The notes below the pieces were generated by a model that was not told where the DNA came from, ran no database searches, and was given only the letters and a program-made list of their open reading frames with translations. A stretch of 64,000 nt of DNA, taken from contig NW_004457690.1 of assembly GCF_000203815.1 (NCBI RefSeq), positions 124,001-188,000 of the forward strand. Reading direction: 5' to 3'. The DNA is from Cavenderia fasciculata (lineage: Eukaryota > Evosea > Eumycetozoa > Acytosteliales > Cavenderiaceae). Of this stretch, positions 1-12,212 are shown one piece after another. How positions within the stretch are numbered: position 1 is the first letter of the stretch; each line of letters starts with the position of its first letter. The position numbers and the translations under genes are program-made.

Positions 1-578
1 TTTAAAAACATTTCAGGTGAATAGGTCTCATAGGATGCAATTTGAATGGGAACATTCATCTTTTGTACATTTGGATAGGGTGTAACACCATCTTCAACCT
101 TGAATTTAAACATTTCATCAATTCTATTCTTTTTAAACAAGAATGGTATGAAAAAGTTTCTAAAATCAAAAAAAGGGAAATAAATGAAAAAGAGGTGAAG
201 GAGAAAGAGTTAATTAAATGAAATGTTTTGGTTCAATAAGAACAACAACAACTATGACTATTACTATCAAATGCAATTTACATACTTGAATGGATAAGAT
301 TCACAAATGAATACAGTGAATGATAGTACAGCACCGGTTGCACAAGGTGTAACTACTTTAACCAAATCATATGATGGTTCATCTTGCTTTAATTTCTTTT
401 TCTTATTAGCTTCATTTGTAGTTGCTATATAATGAGAATGAAGAATAAAGAATGAGTTGATATGATCTAGTAGTAGAGAGTAGTAGAGAGTAGGGGAGAG
501 GAGAGAGATCTATTTACCCATGTATACAAGACCAATGACCAGTAAACCTGATATTACACTTCCAATATTATCCAACAT
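1..578 (-). CDS. Membrane protein of unknown function, cut off by the window edge
   Basis: Three exons can be joined on the minus strand (578-518, 424-286, 159 to below 1) with GT...AG introns and a continuous frame. The first exon begins MLDNIGSVISGLLVIGLVYM, a hydrophobic segment that may be a signal anchor or first membrane helix. A Lys-rich stretch follows (NKKKKLKQDE), then a second hydrophobic segment around CATGAVLSFTVFICES, then FFIPFLFKKNRIDEMFKFKVEDG. The C-terminus lies outside the window. I do not recognise the family. The coding call rests on the good splice sites and preserved frame across three exons; the function is unknown. Confidence 0.55.
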
Positions 579-1224
579 AAATATTTAATTTAGATACTAC
601 TACTACTATGTTCTGTTCTATTCTGTTCTTTTAACTGTAAATACAAAGCGAATGAATAATTTAATTAAAAATAATAATGAGATTAATTCATTTCAATTTA
701 AAAGCCACAATGGTTTTTTTTTGGGGTAAGCTTCAAATCAACCAAAATGCATTTAGCGTAAGGGGTGGACTTTGAGCAAATTCGTTCAACTTTCCTCTTT
801 GACCTTTGATTTGAGGGTGACAGATTTGATTTTTTAGAGTATGATAGAACCTATCCTATCTATCTATGATGAATTGGACAATAGTTTGTAACCACGATAT
901 GTCTTTATTATTCTATTCTCTTCAGTATCATAATTTTGATTGAATATTTTTAAACCTTCCAATTAAGGTTTAAATTATTAATTTGGAAATGATCTGGTTT
1001 AATTTGATTTGATTTCATTCGATTTAATTTAATTATAATATTATTATATTGACACAACATGGTTTGATTTTATTATTGAATTTGGTTTGGTTGGTTTGTT
1101 TTTCTTTTTTCTTTTTCTTTTTTGGTTTATATTTAATTAATTTAGAATTTAATTAATTAATAAATATATTTGTTTGGTTGGTTTTTAGAAAAACAATTAC
1201 TATTTGATTACTGATATGATATGA
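579..1224. other. Intergenic, AT-rich
   Basis: Between the start of the edge gene and the stop codon of csn4. It holds T-rich and ATTTAATTAA-type stretches and no open frame that looks coding. It probably contains the promoter of the left gene and the csn4 3' UTR. Confidence 0.6.
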
Positions 1225-2794
1225 TTACACTGAATATTCTGGATTAATCTTTGAAATATATTCAGTAATTGAATTAATGTGAAGACAGACACTTTCAATA
1301 TTGTGGTCCCATTGTGAAAGACAATCACCAATTGTTTCAAACTCGATCAATCTGTCGATTTGATCGATGGAGCCCTTCATACGCTCCTCTTGCATCATTT
1401 TAGCGGCAACCTTTTCAGCCTTTTCGGGTGGGATTTCTAAAAGTGATCCAAGTTCGTCAAATGTAATGTTGTTGTAGAGTTTGCTAGCAGACAAGAGGTT
1501 GTGTTCAATCACAGCTCTATCCAATACAGTGCTTCCATCACTCAATACAGCCATTTGATGTGGTTTCAATTGTTCTGCAAACTTTTTAACTTCAACTTTA
1601 CGTAATACTCTTTCTAAAAACCTAAAAAAAGTAAATATAATCAAATTAAATATTAATATATGAACTGTTTGTTATATTTCTGTATATATATATATATATT
1701 CTATATATATATTTTTTGAATCTTACATCTTTTCTAAAATTGGATGAAGATCTGATTGTGAACTTCTTTCATCTTTGTACAAAGTGGCCAACATACGAGA
1801 TCTTTGTGGACCGGCCTTGTCCAGGATAGCACAAATGATGGAACAACCCAAAGCATATGAACGATCGTTCTCACCTGGGAGGATTTGAGACAATTCATAA
1901 TATTTGATGGCAGCCTTTAAAAACATACGCTTGTAATCCATGATACGAGCAAAACAAGTCTTGTGTGCCAAGATGAGCTTTTGTTTCTTTACTTGATGGA
2001 TAGAATCCGATGCTCTGTTGATATAGGTTTCGGCTTGTCCCGATTCTTCATCCTCTAAAAATAATCTTGCAATCTTTACATAAATCTTTACTTTATATTC
2101 TGGTGAAATTACTCTAAATAATAATAACAACAAACGGATAAACAAGATATTAATATATAAATATAAATTTCTATTCAACTCAAAATAAGATATCTCTATC
2201 TCTATCTATCTATGTTTGCTATTTACCTTTGACTACTATCTAATGGAATAGCAATGAGACACTTTGCAGCTTCTCTCCAGTTCTCTTGTGCTTCATATCG
2301 TTTGGCAAGATTGTATCTAATTTCAGAGACTTGTTCTTCAAAGGCTACAACTCTGTCTTGTGTACGTTCGAGTACATGAATACTGACTGTAGTTTGTGCA
2401 TCGGTTGCCAATGTCTTGATGGCTTGTGCCAATGCTGATAATATACTTCTTGAAATCACCAATGGAGTTTGTTCATCAGTTACTGTAATTTGTTGTACAA
2501 ATATATAGATAAGAGATAGATAGATAGATAGATAGATATGTTGGGTTTTGGTGGTTTATAATCAATGATGACAGTTAGTATAACCATTCTATATATTATT
2601 ACTTCTCTATCTATTCATTCCTCTTCTTTATCTTTATCTTTATATAATGATACATTACAATGTACAACAAAAGTCTTTAAACTTTCAAGATCCTTTGATT
2701 CGATGAGTTGACTCAACAAAGCCTTATACTTTTCACTCTTGACCTTGTGGTCTGCATTTGAAGCGATTTCTTGCAAGTTACTTTGGATACTCAT
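1225..2794 (-). CDS. csn4: COP9 signalosome complex subunit 4
   Basis: Four exons on the minus strand give a protein of about 400 residues, close to the usual ~406 for CSN4. The start is the ATG at 2794 ([20 protein letters not shown]). Exon 1 ends at 2659 and exon 2 begins at 2482 ([15 protein letters not shown]). The alpha-solenoid half contains [18 protein letters not shown] and [11 protein letters not shown]. The PCI winged-helix part follows ([27 protein letters not shown]), and the tail ends INPEYSV. The COP9 signalosome removes NEDD8 from cullins, and CSN4 is a PCI scaffold subunit contacting the CSN5/CSN6 module. No frame breaks were seen. Identification is from family recognition and is strong. 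Confidence 0.93.
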
Positions 2795-3911
2795 TCTTTA
2801 GAAGTAGTACTTTCTCTCTCTACTCTATATATATATAATTAAAACAAAGAAATTTTAATCTTCCTCCAAACCTGTCTTAGAGTTTTTTTTTTAATTTAAT
2901 TTTTTGATCATCACCAAAAAACAAGAAAAAAAAAAGATATTTATTTATTTCTATTTGAAGATTTAAAAGGAAGGATATGATCGAGTTTATTTTAATACTC
3001 TAGTTATTATTATTGGTACCTACCTTGGAATCATATGATACCTACCTATGGTATATGCTCTTATTAGTCAACTTTCCAACGTATTAATATCCTACCGTCA
3101 ATTTATAAATGTACATATATAAATATATGGCTAAAAACAATGTGATTTTAATACGTTGGAAAGCAACATTGACAGATATTCTAAGGAGCCTTGATTTGAA
3201 AAAGAGTATCCAGAAGAGACATTCTAAGCGGCCATAATAAAATGTAGGTTTCTTGATAATGTTGATACTCGGATGATATGGAATCAACATATTAGGGGGT
3301 GTTTTCAATCAATTGGGCTAGGACTTTCTCCGTAGATTTCCACCACATAATAGTCTACCATATCTATACCCAAAAATTAAAAATTAATGTGTAATTATAT
3401 TAATATATTCATTATTTTTTAATAGTACATACATAAAAATACCAGACAGATTCAATCCCAACATCGTTCACTTTAAATGGTTTGGAATGTCAGAGTCTGT
3501 CTATTTGTTTTCTACTACTATTGTTTTGTGGTTCATTCTTCAAAAATGAATTCCGCGCAAACAGAGTATCTAAACATGTTCAAAACGTTTTCATGTTTGT
3601 AAACCTTGACAGAAACAATTGAAAACTATTAAACATACTATTCTAACTTTATATTAAAAAAAACAATTGAACTCTTTTGGAAAAAACTTTATTTATATCA
3701 ACGATAATTATTCTTTTTTTTCTTTTTTTCAACTTTTAAAAAGATCCCAACCAAACAATTATTTAAAATTTAGAAAAAAAAGAATAATTATAATTATAAT
3801 TAAATTATTAAATTGTTAATTGTTCAAACCCAGTTTAATAATTATTTAAAGTTTTTCCGCTTTTATAATGTTCGATAATAATAATAATAATAATATGGTG
3901 TATGCTTTATT
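2795..3911. other. Intergenic with a long imperfect inverted repeat
   Basis: Region upstream of csn4 and downstream of the 3912-6405 membrane protein. It contains the inverted repeat at 3072-3163 (listed separately). At 3090-3360 there is a less AT-rich stretch whose minus-strand reading has coding-like pieces (SISSEYQHYQETYILLWPL) broken by stops, perhaps an old gene relic. The rest is A/T homopolymer and TAA-repeat DNA. Confidence 0.5.
3072..3163. repeat. 20-bp inverted repeat, 52-bp loop
   Basis: The 20 bases at 3072-3091 and those at 3144-3163 are reverse complements with a single mismatch (shared core CTTTCCAACGTATTA). The loop is 52 bp of AT-rich sequence. It could be a hairpin RNA or the termini of a tiny non-autonomous element; nothing in the loop is coding. 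Confidence 0.7.
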
Positions 3912-6405
3912 TTAAGAAATGATTAATTTATCTTGAAGTAATCTTTCATCTTCCAAACTATCTTCACCTTGACAATGTTTTTTGTCTAATATGAATATTT
4001 GGTTTGGTCGGATGGAACCATAGATGAGGATGAATGTGCCCACCAGACCAACGAGCCAGCTCCAGGGGTAATAGTATTCCTGTGTCGATCCAAGACAATA
4101 GTTGAAAAGGAGTAGGGATGTGCCAATGTTAAACACCACCAATGACACTCCAATCGCCGACAAGGTTCCCGATCTAAAACTTTCGGTCCTTGCAAACACC
4201 AACATGAAAAACGACGGGATGATACCGAGGATGGGAATAATGAGTGACCAACCTGGAAAGCGGCATTGACTCGGTGAGGCTGGTAGTGGTTGTGTCACGT
4301 ATGGATAGAATTGAAAGACGAAAAAGCACATGTACGTAATGACCAGTGGGATAAAAGATACAAAGAACCCAAGTCGGTATCCAATCTTGCGACCCTGTGG
4401 TTTCTTGAGAAATGACGGTATGATATTCTTGCGTTCGGGTAAATACTTTATAAAAAGTGACAAGTGGAATACAATCACCATAATGAATACCCATGTAATG
4501 ACAAAGTATAGTGATTGCAAAATAGCTGTTTTATAAAGTATAGAATGTTCATTTGAATTAAAATCCAATGATCCACTATCCTCTGCTGATCCACTACTAC
4601 TTCCAACTAATCCTTTTAATCCATTATTATGATTCATAAAATAATTGTAATAATCTTGTTGGGTTACAAGTTGAAGGTGTAAAGAAAGAGTTGGTGTCGA
4701 TGAATCAGTACTAGTACTAGTACTAGTTGAACCATCAGCAGATGATGAATCTGTTGAAGGTGGCATTGGTACACTACTTTTAGCAGCCTTGTCCAATGGG
4801 AATGGGAAATTAAATGTGATGTATTTCCACCAATCCAAAGAAAACAATAGTACCCATGTGAGAATAAGTAGGACAAAGCTAATACTACAATAAAAGCCTG
4901 CTTTTAATCCACTGTACCGACGCACACTATGTTTGATCATCAGAGGATAAATAGCAAACACATTGAGACAAAAACCTTCAAAGAAATGTCTCCATTGCGA
5001 GTAAATGACAGGTTTGATCTTTATAGGTGGTACATATCGCATTTGATCTTCAAAATGATCTATATGTTCCAAATCCTGTGAAATGACTACACAGTTGCGT
5101 GAATGAATCTCTAAATTAACCAAATTATATGTAGTTCGTATGATTACAGCCGCTCCTAAACATCCCAACATAAATAATATTGACATTGGTGTCCAATATT
5201 GAGAAAATATTATAATTAAATATACAACAAATGGTGACTAGAAATATTTAAAAAAAAAAGATAAATAATTAAATTAATTTCAAAAGTAATGATTTCTTTC
5301 TTCCTTTCTTTTGTACAAACCTTGAAAAAGATAATTAAAAATCCAAGTCCTAATTGACCACCATATCTTAATCTTTTGTTGATACCAGTGGCCAAAGTTA
5401 AATACATGACACCAAAATAATTGAAAATGACACCAATAGCCAACCCCTTCCAATAATCTGATAATCCTCCACCCCCTCCATCCTTTACACCTATTCTATT
5501 CCAATAGGTTCTCAACATTGATCTCAATGTTACCAATAAACCATTAAGTAAACCAAGACCTGCTCCCAACCTAGTTAAAATACCTGATAACTCTGGATAT
5601 CTACATACTGCATGTGGTGATCTAAAAATTAAATAAATTAAAAATAAGAAGAATTAATTAAAATGATCAACATAGTGTTCATTCATTTGATTATGTCATA
5701 TTTACGTTTCTTGAACACTATATACAGCTTTAAAATCACAAGCACCAACTTGAAGAGGACATCTAATTTCAGCTTGATATCTATTATCTTGAAATGTAAA
5801 ATCTAAATTTGAAATCCAACGATTTGATATATCCATACACTGTGAATCACATGTATCACCTTCTTTTAAACCAACACATCCAATTTGTGCAATATTTACA
5901 GATATATTTGAATCTGGTACTGGTAAATATTGTAATGCTCTAAATCATTTAAATAAATAGAGTATTTGTTAGAGGAAGGATAAAGGCTGACCAAATGTGT
6001 ACATTTAGACAATAACATACGCATCACAATTTTGTTTTAATTGAGTTTGAACAAATTCTTTACATTGTGGATTATCGGCACATGTATCGTTATTTGCCAT
6101 ATATATCCATGATGTATTTGGTGTTGATGAAAGAGCACATGCACAACATGATGGTAATGATCCTATCGATTAAAAATGTATTAGTCACAAGTGAACTCAC
6201 AGAGTTGTCATAGGTATTTATTATTATTAATATTAATGCAATACTTACCATATTGAGGTTGAATAGTATACCATAGATAGATGATGAGCAATGGAAAATA
6301 GATGATTGTTATGACACCAGCCAAAGGATTCCTACTACCAGATTTTTGTTCTTTAAATTTTGGATTTAAATCACAGTTCTCTAAAAACTCTATTGTCCTA
6401 TCCAT
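3912..6405 (-). CDS. Multi-pass membrane protein of unknown function
   Basis: Five exons are joined on the minus strand, with the start at the ATG at 6405 (MDRTIEFLENCDLNPKFKEQ). A first membrane helix follows at once (AGVITIIYFPLLIIYLWY). A Cys-rich extracytoplasmic part comes next (SCCACALSSTPNTSWIYM, CADNPQCKEF, CDSQCMDISNRW, CPLQVGACDF). The last two exons carry many hydrophobic helices, for example GFYCSISFVLLILTWVLLF, SLYFVITWVFIMVIVFHL, LGFFVSFIPLVITYMCFFVF and WSWLVGLVGTFILIYG, with a Ser/Thr-rich loop between them. Total length is roughly 740 residues. The paired Cys pattern suggests a disulfide-bonded luminal or extracellular domain. I do not recognise a family; a transporter- or receptor-like role would be a guess. 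Confidence 0.75.
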
Positions 6406-8460
6406 CTATATATATATATATAGATATAGTCTGTAGTTTTTACTTGTTCCTGTCTCTATCCTATCTATCTATCTATCTTATCCTATGTTCTATAGTAGTT
6501 GTTGTATTGGTTGTAACTAGAGTAGAGTAGTTTAATTACAGTCTCTTTCTCTTTCTTTACTCCGACCACCGATGATTATATAATGTCAGATGTAATAATA
6601 AAAAAAATCTACAATAATAAATAATAAATAATAATAAATAATAATGATGAATGATGACAATAATGATAAACGACACCCATATGTGTGAGTGTGTGTGTTG
6701 TCAATAATAAATAAGATATATTAATCATTTTTGTGTAAATTCATTGGCGGCGGATGATGGCAACCAGAGTTTGATAAATCCGACTTTGAAAGGTTGTCGT
6801 ACATTGAGTCGTGCTAGCACAGAGCCCCGACCAGAGTGCATCGGCACATTTCATTGAAAAATGTCTTGCTTGATTTGATATCGATTCAATTGAGACCCAA
6901 TATATCTCCCACGAGATATCTCCATCCATCCAATCAATCACAAACTATAGTAGATTAATTAGATATATAGATATATCTTGTAATATGTCTCATCTTCAAA
7001 TCATATGATATGATGAACTGATCGATTGTTCACTCACAACTGCTGCAGAGAGAAAGGGAAAAGTTAACGATCGACGACTTTTATTTTTCCCTCCTTTTTT
7101 TTCCACTAAATCCTCCCCTCCTCTCGGTCTCAATAATTGGTAGTAGTACTATTGTTCATCTTCTTCTCCCTGCCTTGACCATACATTGTTCTAAAAATAG
7201 TAGTAGTAGTAGCAATAGACTTTACTTGACTTTTGTTCTACCTCCATTTTATAAAGTTTTATCAAAGTTTGGAGGAATTCGACCGTTGAAAGAGAGTTGC
7301 TCTCTTTTTTTTTGTCTATCTTTCCCTTTTTCTATTTTTTTTTATTTTTTTTTCCCTTTCAAACGTTTTAAAATTTTTAGAATCGATTTTTTTCTCTTAT
7401 TCACTATCGTTGTGTCTTTATCTCTTTACTTCTTCTGAGAAGATCATATCATATATAGATTTAATATCTCAAAGGTATATAGTTATAGAATAGTTTAAAC
7501 ATTCACACAGAATAGCAATAAACAAACAAAGCGACCTCTCCCATTATCATAACCAACAAACATATCAACCTTATCAAAAAAAAAAAAAACACAACAAACA
7601 CCGAAATCAAAAAAATACAAAAGCCTTGATACAAACATAAATAGCTAGCTAGATAGATAGATCGATTGATAGATTATATAGACATAGAGATAGCTAGTTA
7701 GTAAGGGAACAAACAACAACAGCATCCTCCTCTTTCCTTTCATCAGGTGACGCAATGCGATGCGATACAATACGATGCGATTGTTTTCTACTATGTATAT
7801 TATAAATGTCGACAATACATTATAATATAATATACATCATCATTATAGACATAGAGGATTCATAATGGATAGATATTTATAGACATAGGCAGACAATGAA
7901 TGAATGAATGAAGAAGAGAGTATCTCGAGGAAAAAATAGAACGACGACAATCAACATCACAAACAAAAGATCTGTTAAAAATATCATCATTATAGATAGA
8001 GAGGACTTGATAGAATAATCAAAGACTTTGAAAGAGATTGTTAAAAGAGAGTGATGATGATGAAAGCAAAAAGAAATGATGGTGGTGTAGAGTGGGAACA
8101 AGTGGTTAAAAGAGAGAGTGTTTGTTTGTGTTACTTTTTTTGTTTGTGTTTTTAATCAAATCAATATCATATCGTATCACTGTATACTAGTGTACACTGT
8201 ACTCTCCTTCATCCTTTCTCCTACCTCCTGTTTTCTTATTTATCAACTACCAAAATGTTCAATGAAACCTGATGATGATAATAACAAATAATAACAATAA
8301 TAAGAATAACAATCACATCAATCACATCAAATTAATTGTTTTTTAAATATATCTCATCTCCTTTTTACTTTAATATTATTATTAACACATTTTACTTTAT
8401 ATGATATTTAATATATTAAAACAATATTCTTCATCTTCTACTAGTAATAGGGCGGAAAAG
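6406..8460. other. Intergenic region between divergent genes
   Basis: About 2 kb between the minus-strand membrane protein and the PP1 gene. It contains poly-T/poly-A runs, TAG/TAT microsatellites and, before PP1, a long A/C-rich stretch typical of dictyostelid 5' leaders. Short open frames at 6741-6941 and 7175-7438 are low-complexity or isolated, and I do not consider them genes. A GC-richer patch near 6740-6880 has no recognisable content. Confidence 0.5.
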
Positions 8461-9432
8461 ATGGAAGTAGATTTAGACTCTGTTATTGAAAGACTTTTAG
8501 AACCTAGAACATCGAAACCAGGTAAACATGTTGACCTCTTAGAAGAAGAGATTAGATATTTGTGCACGACTGCCACCGAGGTCTTTGTCAAACAACCCAT
8601 TTTGTTGGAATTGGAGGCACCGATCAAGATTTGCGGCGATATACATGGACAATACTACGATTTACTTCGTCTCTTTGAATATGGTGGATTGCCACCCCAA
8701 TCCAACTACCTCTTCCTCGGTGACTATGTCGACAGAGGAAAACAAAGTTTAGAGACCATTTGTTTGTTGTTGGCCTACAAAATCAAGTACCCAGAGAACT
8801 TTTTCATCTTGCGTGGTAACCACGAGTGCGCATCAATCAACCGTATCTATGGTTTCTACGACGAGTGCAAGCGTCGTTACAACACCAAACTATGGAGAGC
8901 GTTCACAGACTGTTTCAACTGTCTCCCCGTGGCCGCCATCATCGACGAAAAGATCTTTTGCATGCACGGCGGTTTGTCGCCCGATCTCAAGTCGATGGAG
9001 CAGATCCGTCGTATCATCCGTCCCACCATCGTGCCCGACAATGGTCTCTTGTGCGACCTCTTGTGGGCCGACCCCGACAGAACCATCCAGGGCTGGCAAG
9101 ACAACGACCGTGGCGTCTCGTACGTCTTTGGTCCAGACATTGTAGAACAGTTCCTCAAGAAATTCGACCTCGATCTCATCTGTCGTGCCCATCAAGTCGT
9201 CGAAGACGGCTACGAATTCTTTGCTAAACGACAACTTGTAACAATATTTTCCGCTCCAAACTATTTTGGTGAATTTGACAATGCCGGTGCAATGATGGGT
9301 GTCGACGAAACATTGATGTGTTCGTTCCAAATTTTAAAACCTGCCGATAAGAAAAAGTCTTCTGCCATCTCGGATAGTAATGGCAGACCTCTCACCCCTC
9401 CAAGAAACAAACAATCAAAACAAAAAAAGTAA
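8461..9432 (+). CDS. pppB: Serine/threonine protein phosphatase PP1 catalytic subunit
   Basis: A single exon encodes 323 residues. All metal-binding motifs of the PPP family are present: GDIHGQ, GDYVDRG, RGNHE and the later HGG and [13 protein letters not shown]. These coordinate two metals for phosphoserine/threonine hydrolysis. The open frame extends upstream to 8401, but the ATG at 8461 ([16 protein letters not shown]) gives the usual PP1 N-terminus and numbering. In the beta12-beta13 loop the motif reads [11 protein letters not shown]: residue 269 is Phe, where animal PP1 has Cys. Phe at this place is known from Dictyostelium PP1 and linked to reduced inhibitor-toxin sensitivity. Regulatory subunits would bind through the RVxF groove. 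The tail is Lys/Pro-rich ([14 protein letters not shown]). Confidence 0.97.
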   Translation: MEVDLDSVIERLLEPRTSKPGKHVDLLEEEIRYLCTTATEVFVKQPILLELEAPIKICGDIHGQYYDLLRLFEYGGLPPQSNYLFLGDYVDRGKQSLETICLLLAYKIKYPENFFILRGNHECASINRIYGFYDECKRRYNTKLWRAFTDCFNCLPVAAIIDEKIFCMHGGLSPDLKSMEQIRRIIRPTIVPDNGLLCDLLWADPDRTIQGWQDNDRGVSYVFGPDIVEQFLKKFDLDLICRAHQVVEDGYEFFAKRQLVTIFSAPNYFGEFDNAGAMMGVDETLMCSFQILKPADKKKSSAISDSNGRPLTPPRNKQSKQKK

Positions 9433-10106
9433 ATCAAATAGTAATAGTAACCCAAAACTAAATCAAATCAAATCAAATCAATTCCCCTCCCAAACCTCTC
9501 ACAACTCACACATAACAATAATAATAATAATACCCCCCCTTTAAAAAAGAAGAAGAAGAACTTAATAATATAATTAAAATGATCATTTTTATAGTCCCTC
9601 CCAAAAAAAAAAAACAAAAACAAAAAAACAGAAAAGAAAACAAACATTCTTGACTCTGGATGTAGTTTCAACAAGATCTTCTTTTTTTTTATTAATCCAA
9701 AAAAAAATATATTAATTATTAATATTAATAGTCACCAACACAAACAACCAACAATAACAACAATAACAATAACAAAACAAATAACAAGAAATAGATAGAA
9801 TTCCAATCACACAATAATCATCACATTCTCAAAAGTTGATTAATCACACTCCAAAAACCCTTTGTACTTTCGAAAAAAACCCTTTAATTCTTTAAAACGG
9901 AAAAAACAAATAAAAAAAAATCAAAAATAATATTTTCTACACAAAAAAACTATTTGAGCTTTTATTTGCTGCGAACCTCAAAAATTTTATTTTTATTAAT
10001 TATCATAATAACTAGTTTCATATACGATTAGAGAGAAATAGAAATTATAATTTGTTTATTTAAAATAAGAGTATTCTAGAGAGAGAGAGAGAGAGATACA
10101 CTAACA
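9433..10106. other. Intergenic, A/C-rich
   Basis: 3' flank of PP1 and leader of the Crinkler-like gene. It consists of A-rich runs, AATAAT repeats and a GA dinucleotide run just before 10107. No gene was seen. Confidence 0.6.
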
Positions 10107-11996
10107 ATGGATAAAGATGGTGAGGATGATTCAACCTCAAAGTGTAAGTAATGTAATTACCATGTTAGATATTTTGTACTAATTTATTTATTATTATTAG
10201 ACTCAACCAAGGTCTACAAATTACTTATCTCTGAGAAAAAGGAAAAAGCTGCAAAATACGTAAAAGATGAAGAGTTGAGATTAGAATTCTTCTATACAAA
10301 GACTGATGTGGAGGTCAAAGAATTGCTTTGCGTCGAACAAGAGCGCATAAGTTTAGGGCTCGCAAACCAAATAGTCGCATTATCAAAACATCAACCCTAA
10401 ACAAGGTAACCAACAAACAATCGCAAATATTGACGACGAAATAAACGTTCATTTACTAATCATTCTATTTTTATCCATCAGATAACTTGCTGGTAAATCA
10501 GGAAAAGTTGGAATGGCACCGATCATTTTGGATGAAACTTGGGGATGCAAAACTAGACAATGCAACATCTTGTCTCTCATTCGTTGAAGGAACAACACTC
10601 CCTATATTTTCAAAGTTGATAAATATAGACAGGATTTATATTCGGGAGTGCTACATTGGGATGTACACACTCATCAAATCTCAATTACGACGATCCTATA
10701 CCCATTTAATTCTTGGTAACCCTGGAATTGGCAAGTCAATGTTCATTGCCTACATATTGTATCAATTTAGAATAGGCGGGGTATCAGTTGTTCTTCATTC
10801 GATTCATCAAGAACAAATCGTCTTTTTCCAAAATGGTCTATCTCCAACCGCATCATTTCTCTCAAGAGTAGAGGCAGATATCATATTGTCCAAGAAAGAT
10901 TTATCTATAGTGTACATTGTCGACTCTATCAAAAACATAATTCAAACATTTGCGCCAACTATCTTTGTATCATCACCAAACCCAGATATATATAAAAATG
11001 AAACAAAGGTATGTGATTAATAATTATAATTAATTTGTTGTTTATTTTCTAATCTATCCTTTGTAGCAAGATACAAAGACATTGTGGATGCCCATTTGGA
11101 AGTTAAAAGAACTTGTGATGTGCCGAAATATCTCATTTCAAGACATTAAAGATGACAAGTTACAAACCCTTTACGACCTGTGGGGCGGAATTCCAAGACA
11201 ATGTTTGGCCAATTGTGACGAAGATAATACGAATATCCTCGAATAAGCTATCGATAAGATAGACTTTCCTACACTCACTCAGTACATTGGCACATCATCA
11301 GCACCAGATTCGTTGTCCCACAAAATTCTTCACAATCAAGTTATAGATGGAAGTAATTGGAGTGCCAAGACTATCGAATTTGGATCACCTTATAAGGTGG
11401 ATGGTTCTTTGAACAGATTTGCCAAAACGTACTTTCGGGTGGGGGAGCCTTTTAAAGGCAAAGAGTTATCTGGAGTGTACACGGAGATTTCCCTCAAGCT
11501 TGGAAAACTCGAAATGATGTTGTTCGATTCGCATGAGATTGGTCAACTTCGATGTGGGACCTACCTCATTCCAACTTCCTCCAAGTTTCCTGCGATCGAC
11601 TCGTTGATCAAAGGGTACAATGTTAACGCTGCATCAAAAACAAATAGCACACCAACTCGAATGTTTCAAATGACTGTCTCACCAACTCACCCTATCAAAT
11701 ACCAAAAGTTTCTCAAATTTCTACAGGATGCAAATCCTGCTCTCCCTTTAGAGCTGTACTTTGTTCCACCTGATGTGTATCCATCATTTGAACGCCAGCA
11801 GTACGAAGGAAAACCAGCTGGTTCAATGGACCCATTGGTATCAAACGTCAAGCAATTTGTTATCTGCATCGATTATGATACAATGAAAACAACAACAACG
11901 GTGCCGGTTTCGGGTGAAAGAACTACGAAAAAATCCAAACTTTGCGTTAATTATTTTTCTATAGCAAAACTTTTAATGATTCATTTTTTTTTTTAG
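10107..11996 (+). pseudogene. Crinkler/RHS-type P-loop NTPase protein, interrupted
   Basis: The ATG at 10107 (MDKDGEDDSTSK) joins over a short intron to STKVYKLLISEKKEKAAKYV, an N-terminal module of the kind found in Crinkler (CRN) and retrotransposon-hot-spot (RHS) proteins. A P-loop follows (LILGNPGIGKS, near 10720), then a Walker-B-like strand (SIVYIVDS) and SSPNP...MPIWKLKEL, a family signature. After another intron (11021-11065) the frame runs on through LYDLWGGIPRQCLAN and a C-terminal domain ending around KSKLC. Two in-frame stops break it: TAA at 10398-10400, just before an intron, and TAA at 11244-11246 between NILE and AIDKIDFP. The family is thought to derive from transposon-linked NTPases. 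It is either decayed or hit by sequencing errors. No effector nuclease motif could be assigned. Confidence 0.6.
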
Positions 11997-12163
11997 ACCA
12001 AAGCTTCGTATTTATAGATAACTATGTACTAGTGCACATATAATTCAACTTTGTTCATCCAACTATAAAATACCGATGTTTAACATTCAAAAGTTATTAA
12101 AATCAGAATGATGATCATACTCTTGAATTGTGTTCTATGGCACTTCATTATATAGTTCATAAT

Positions 12164-12194
<31 letters not shown>

Positions 12195-12212
12195 TATTTT
12201 ATTCTTTATTTT

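Noticed and set aside
3084-3308. Minus-strand open frame and nearby coding-like fragments
   Set aside because: Isolated, no start or splice context that continues it, and the better-looking frame is broken by stops; at most a relic.
6741-6941. 66-codon minus-strand open frame in a GC-richer patch
   Set aside because: No conserved feature, no neighbouring exon, and it lies in the upstream region of two genes.
7175-7438. Plus-strand open frame, Phe/Ser-rich
   Set aside because: It is a translation of poly-T and CT tracts; composition is that of noncoding leader DNA.
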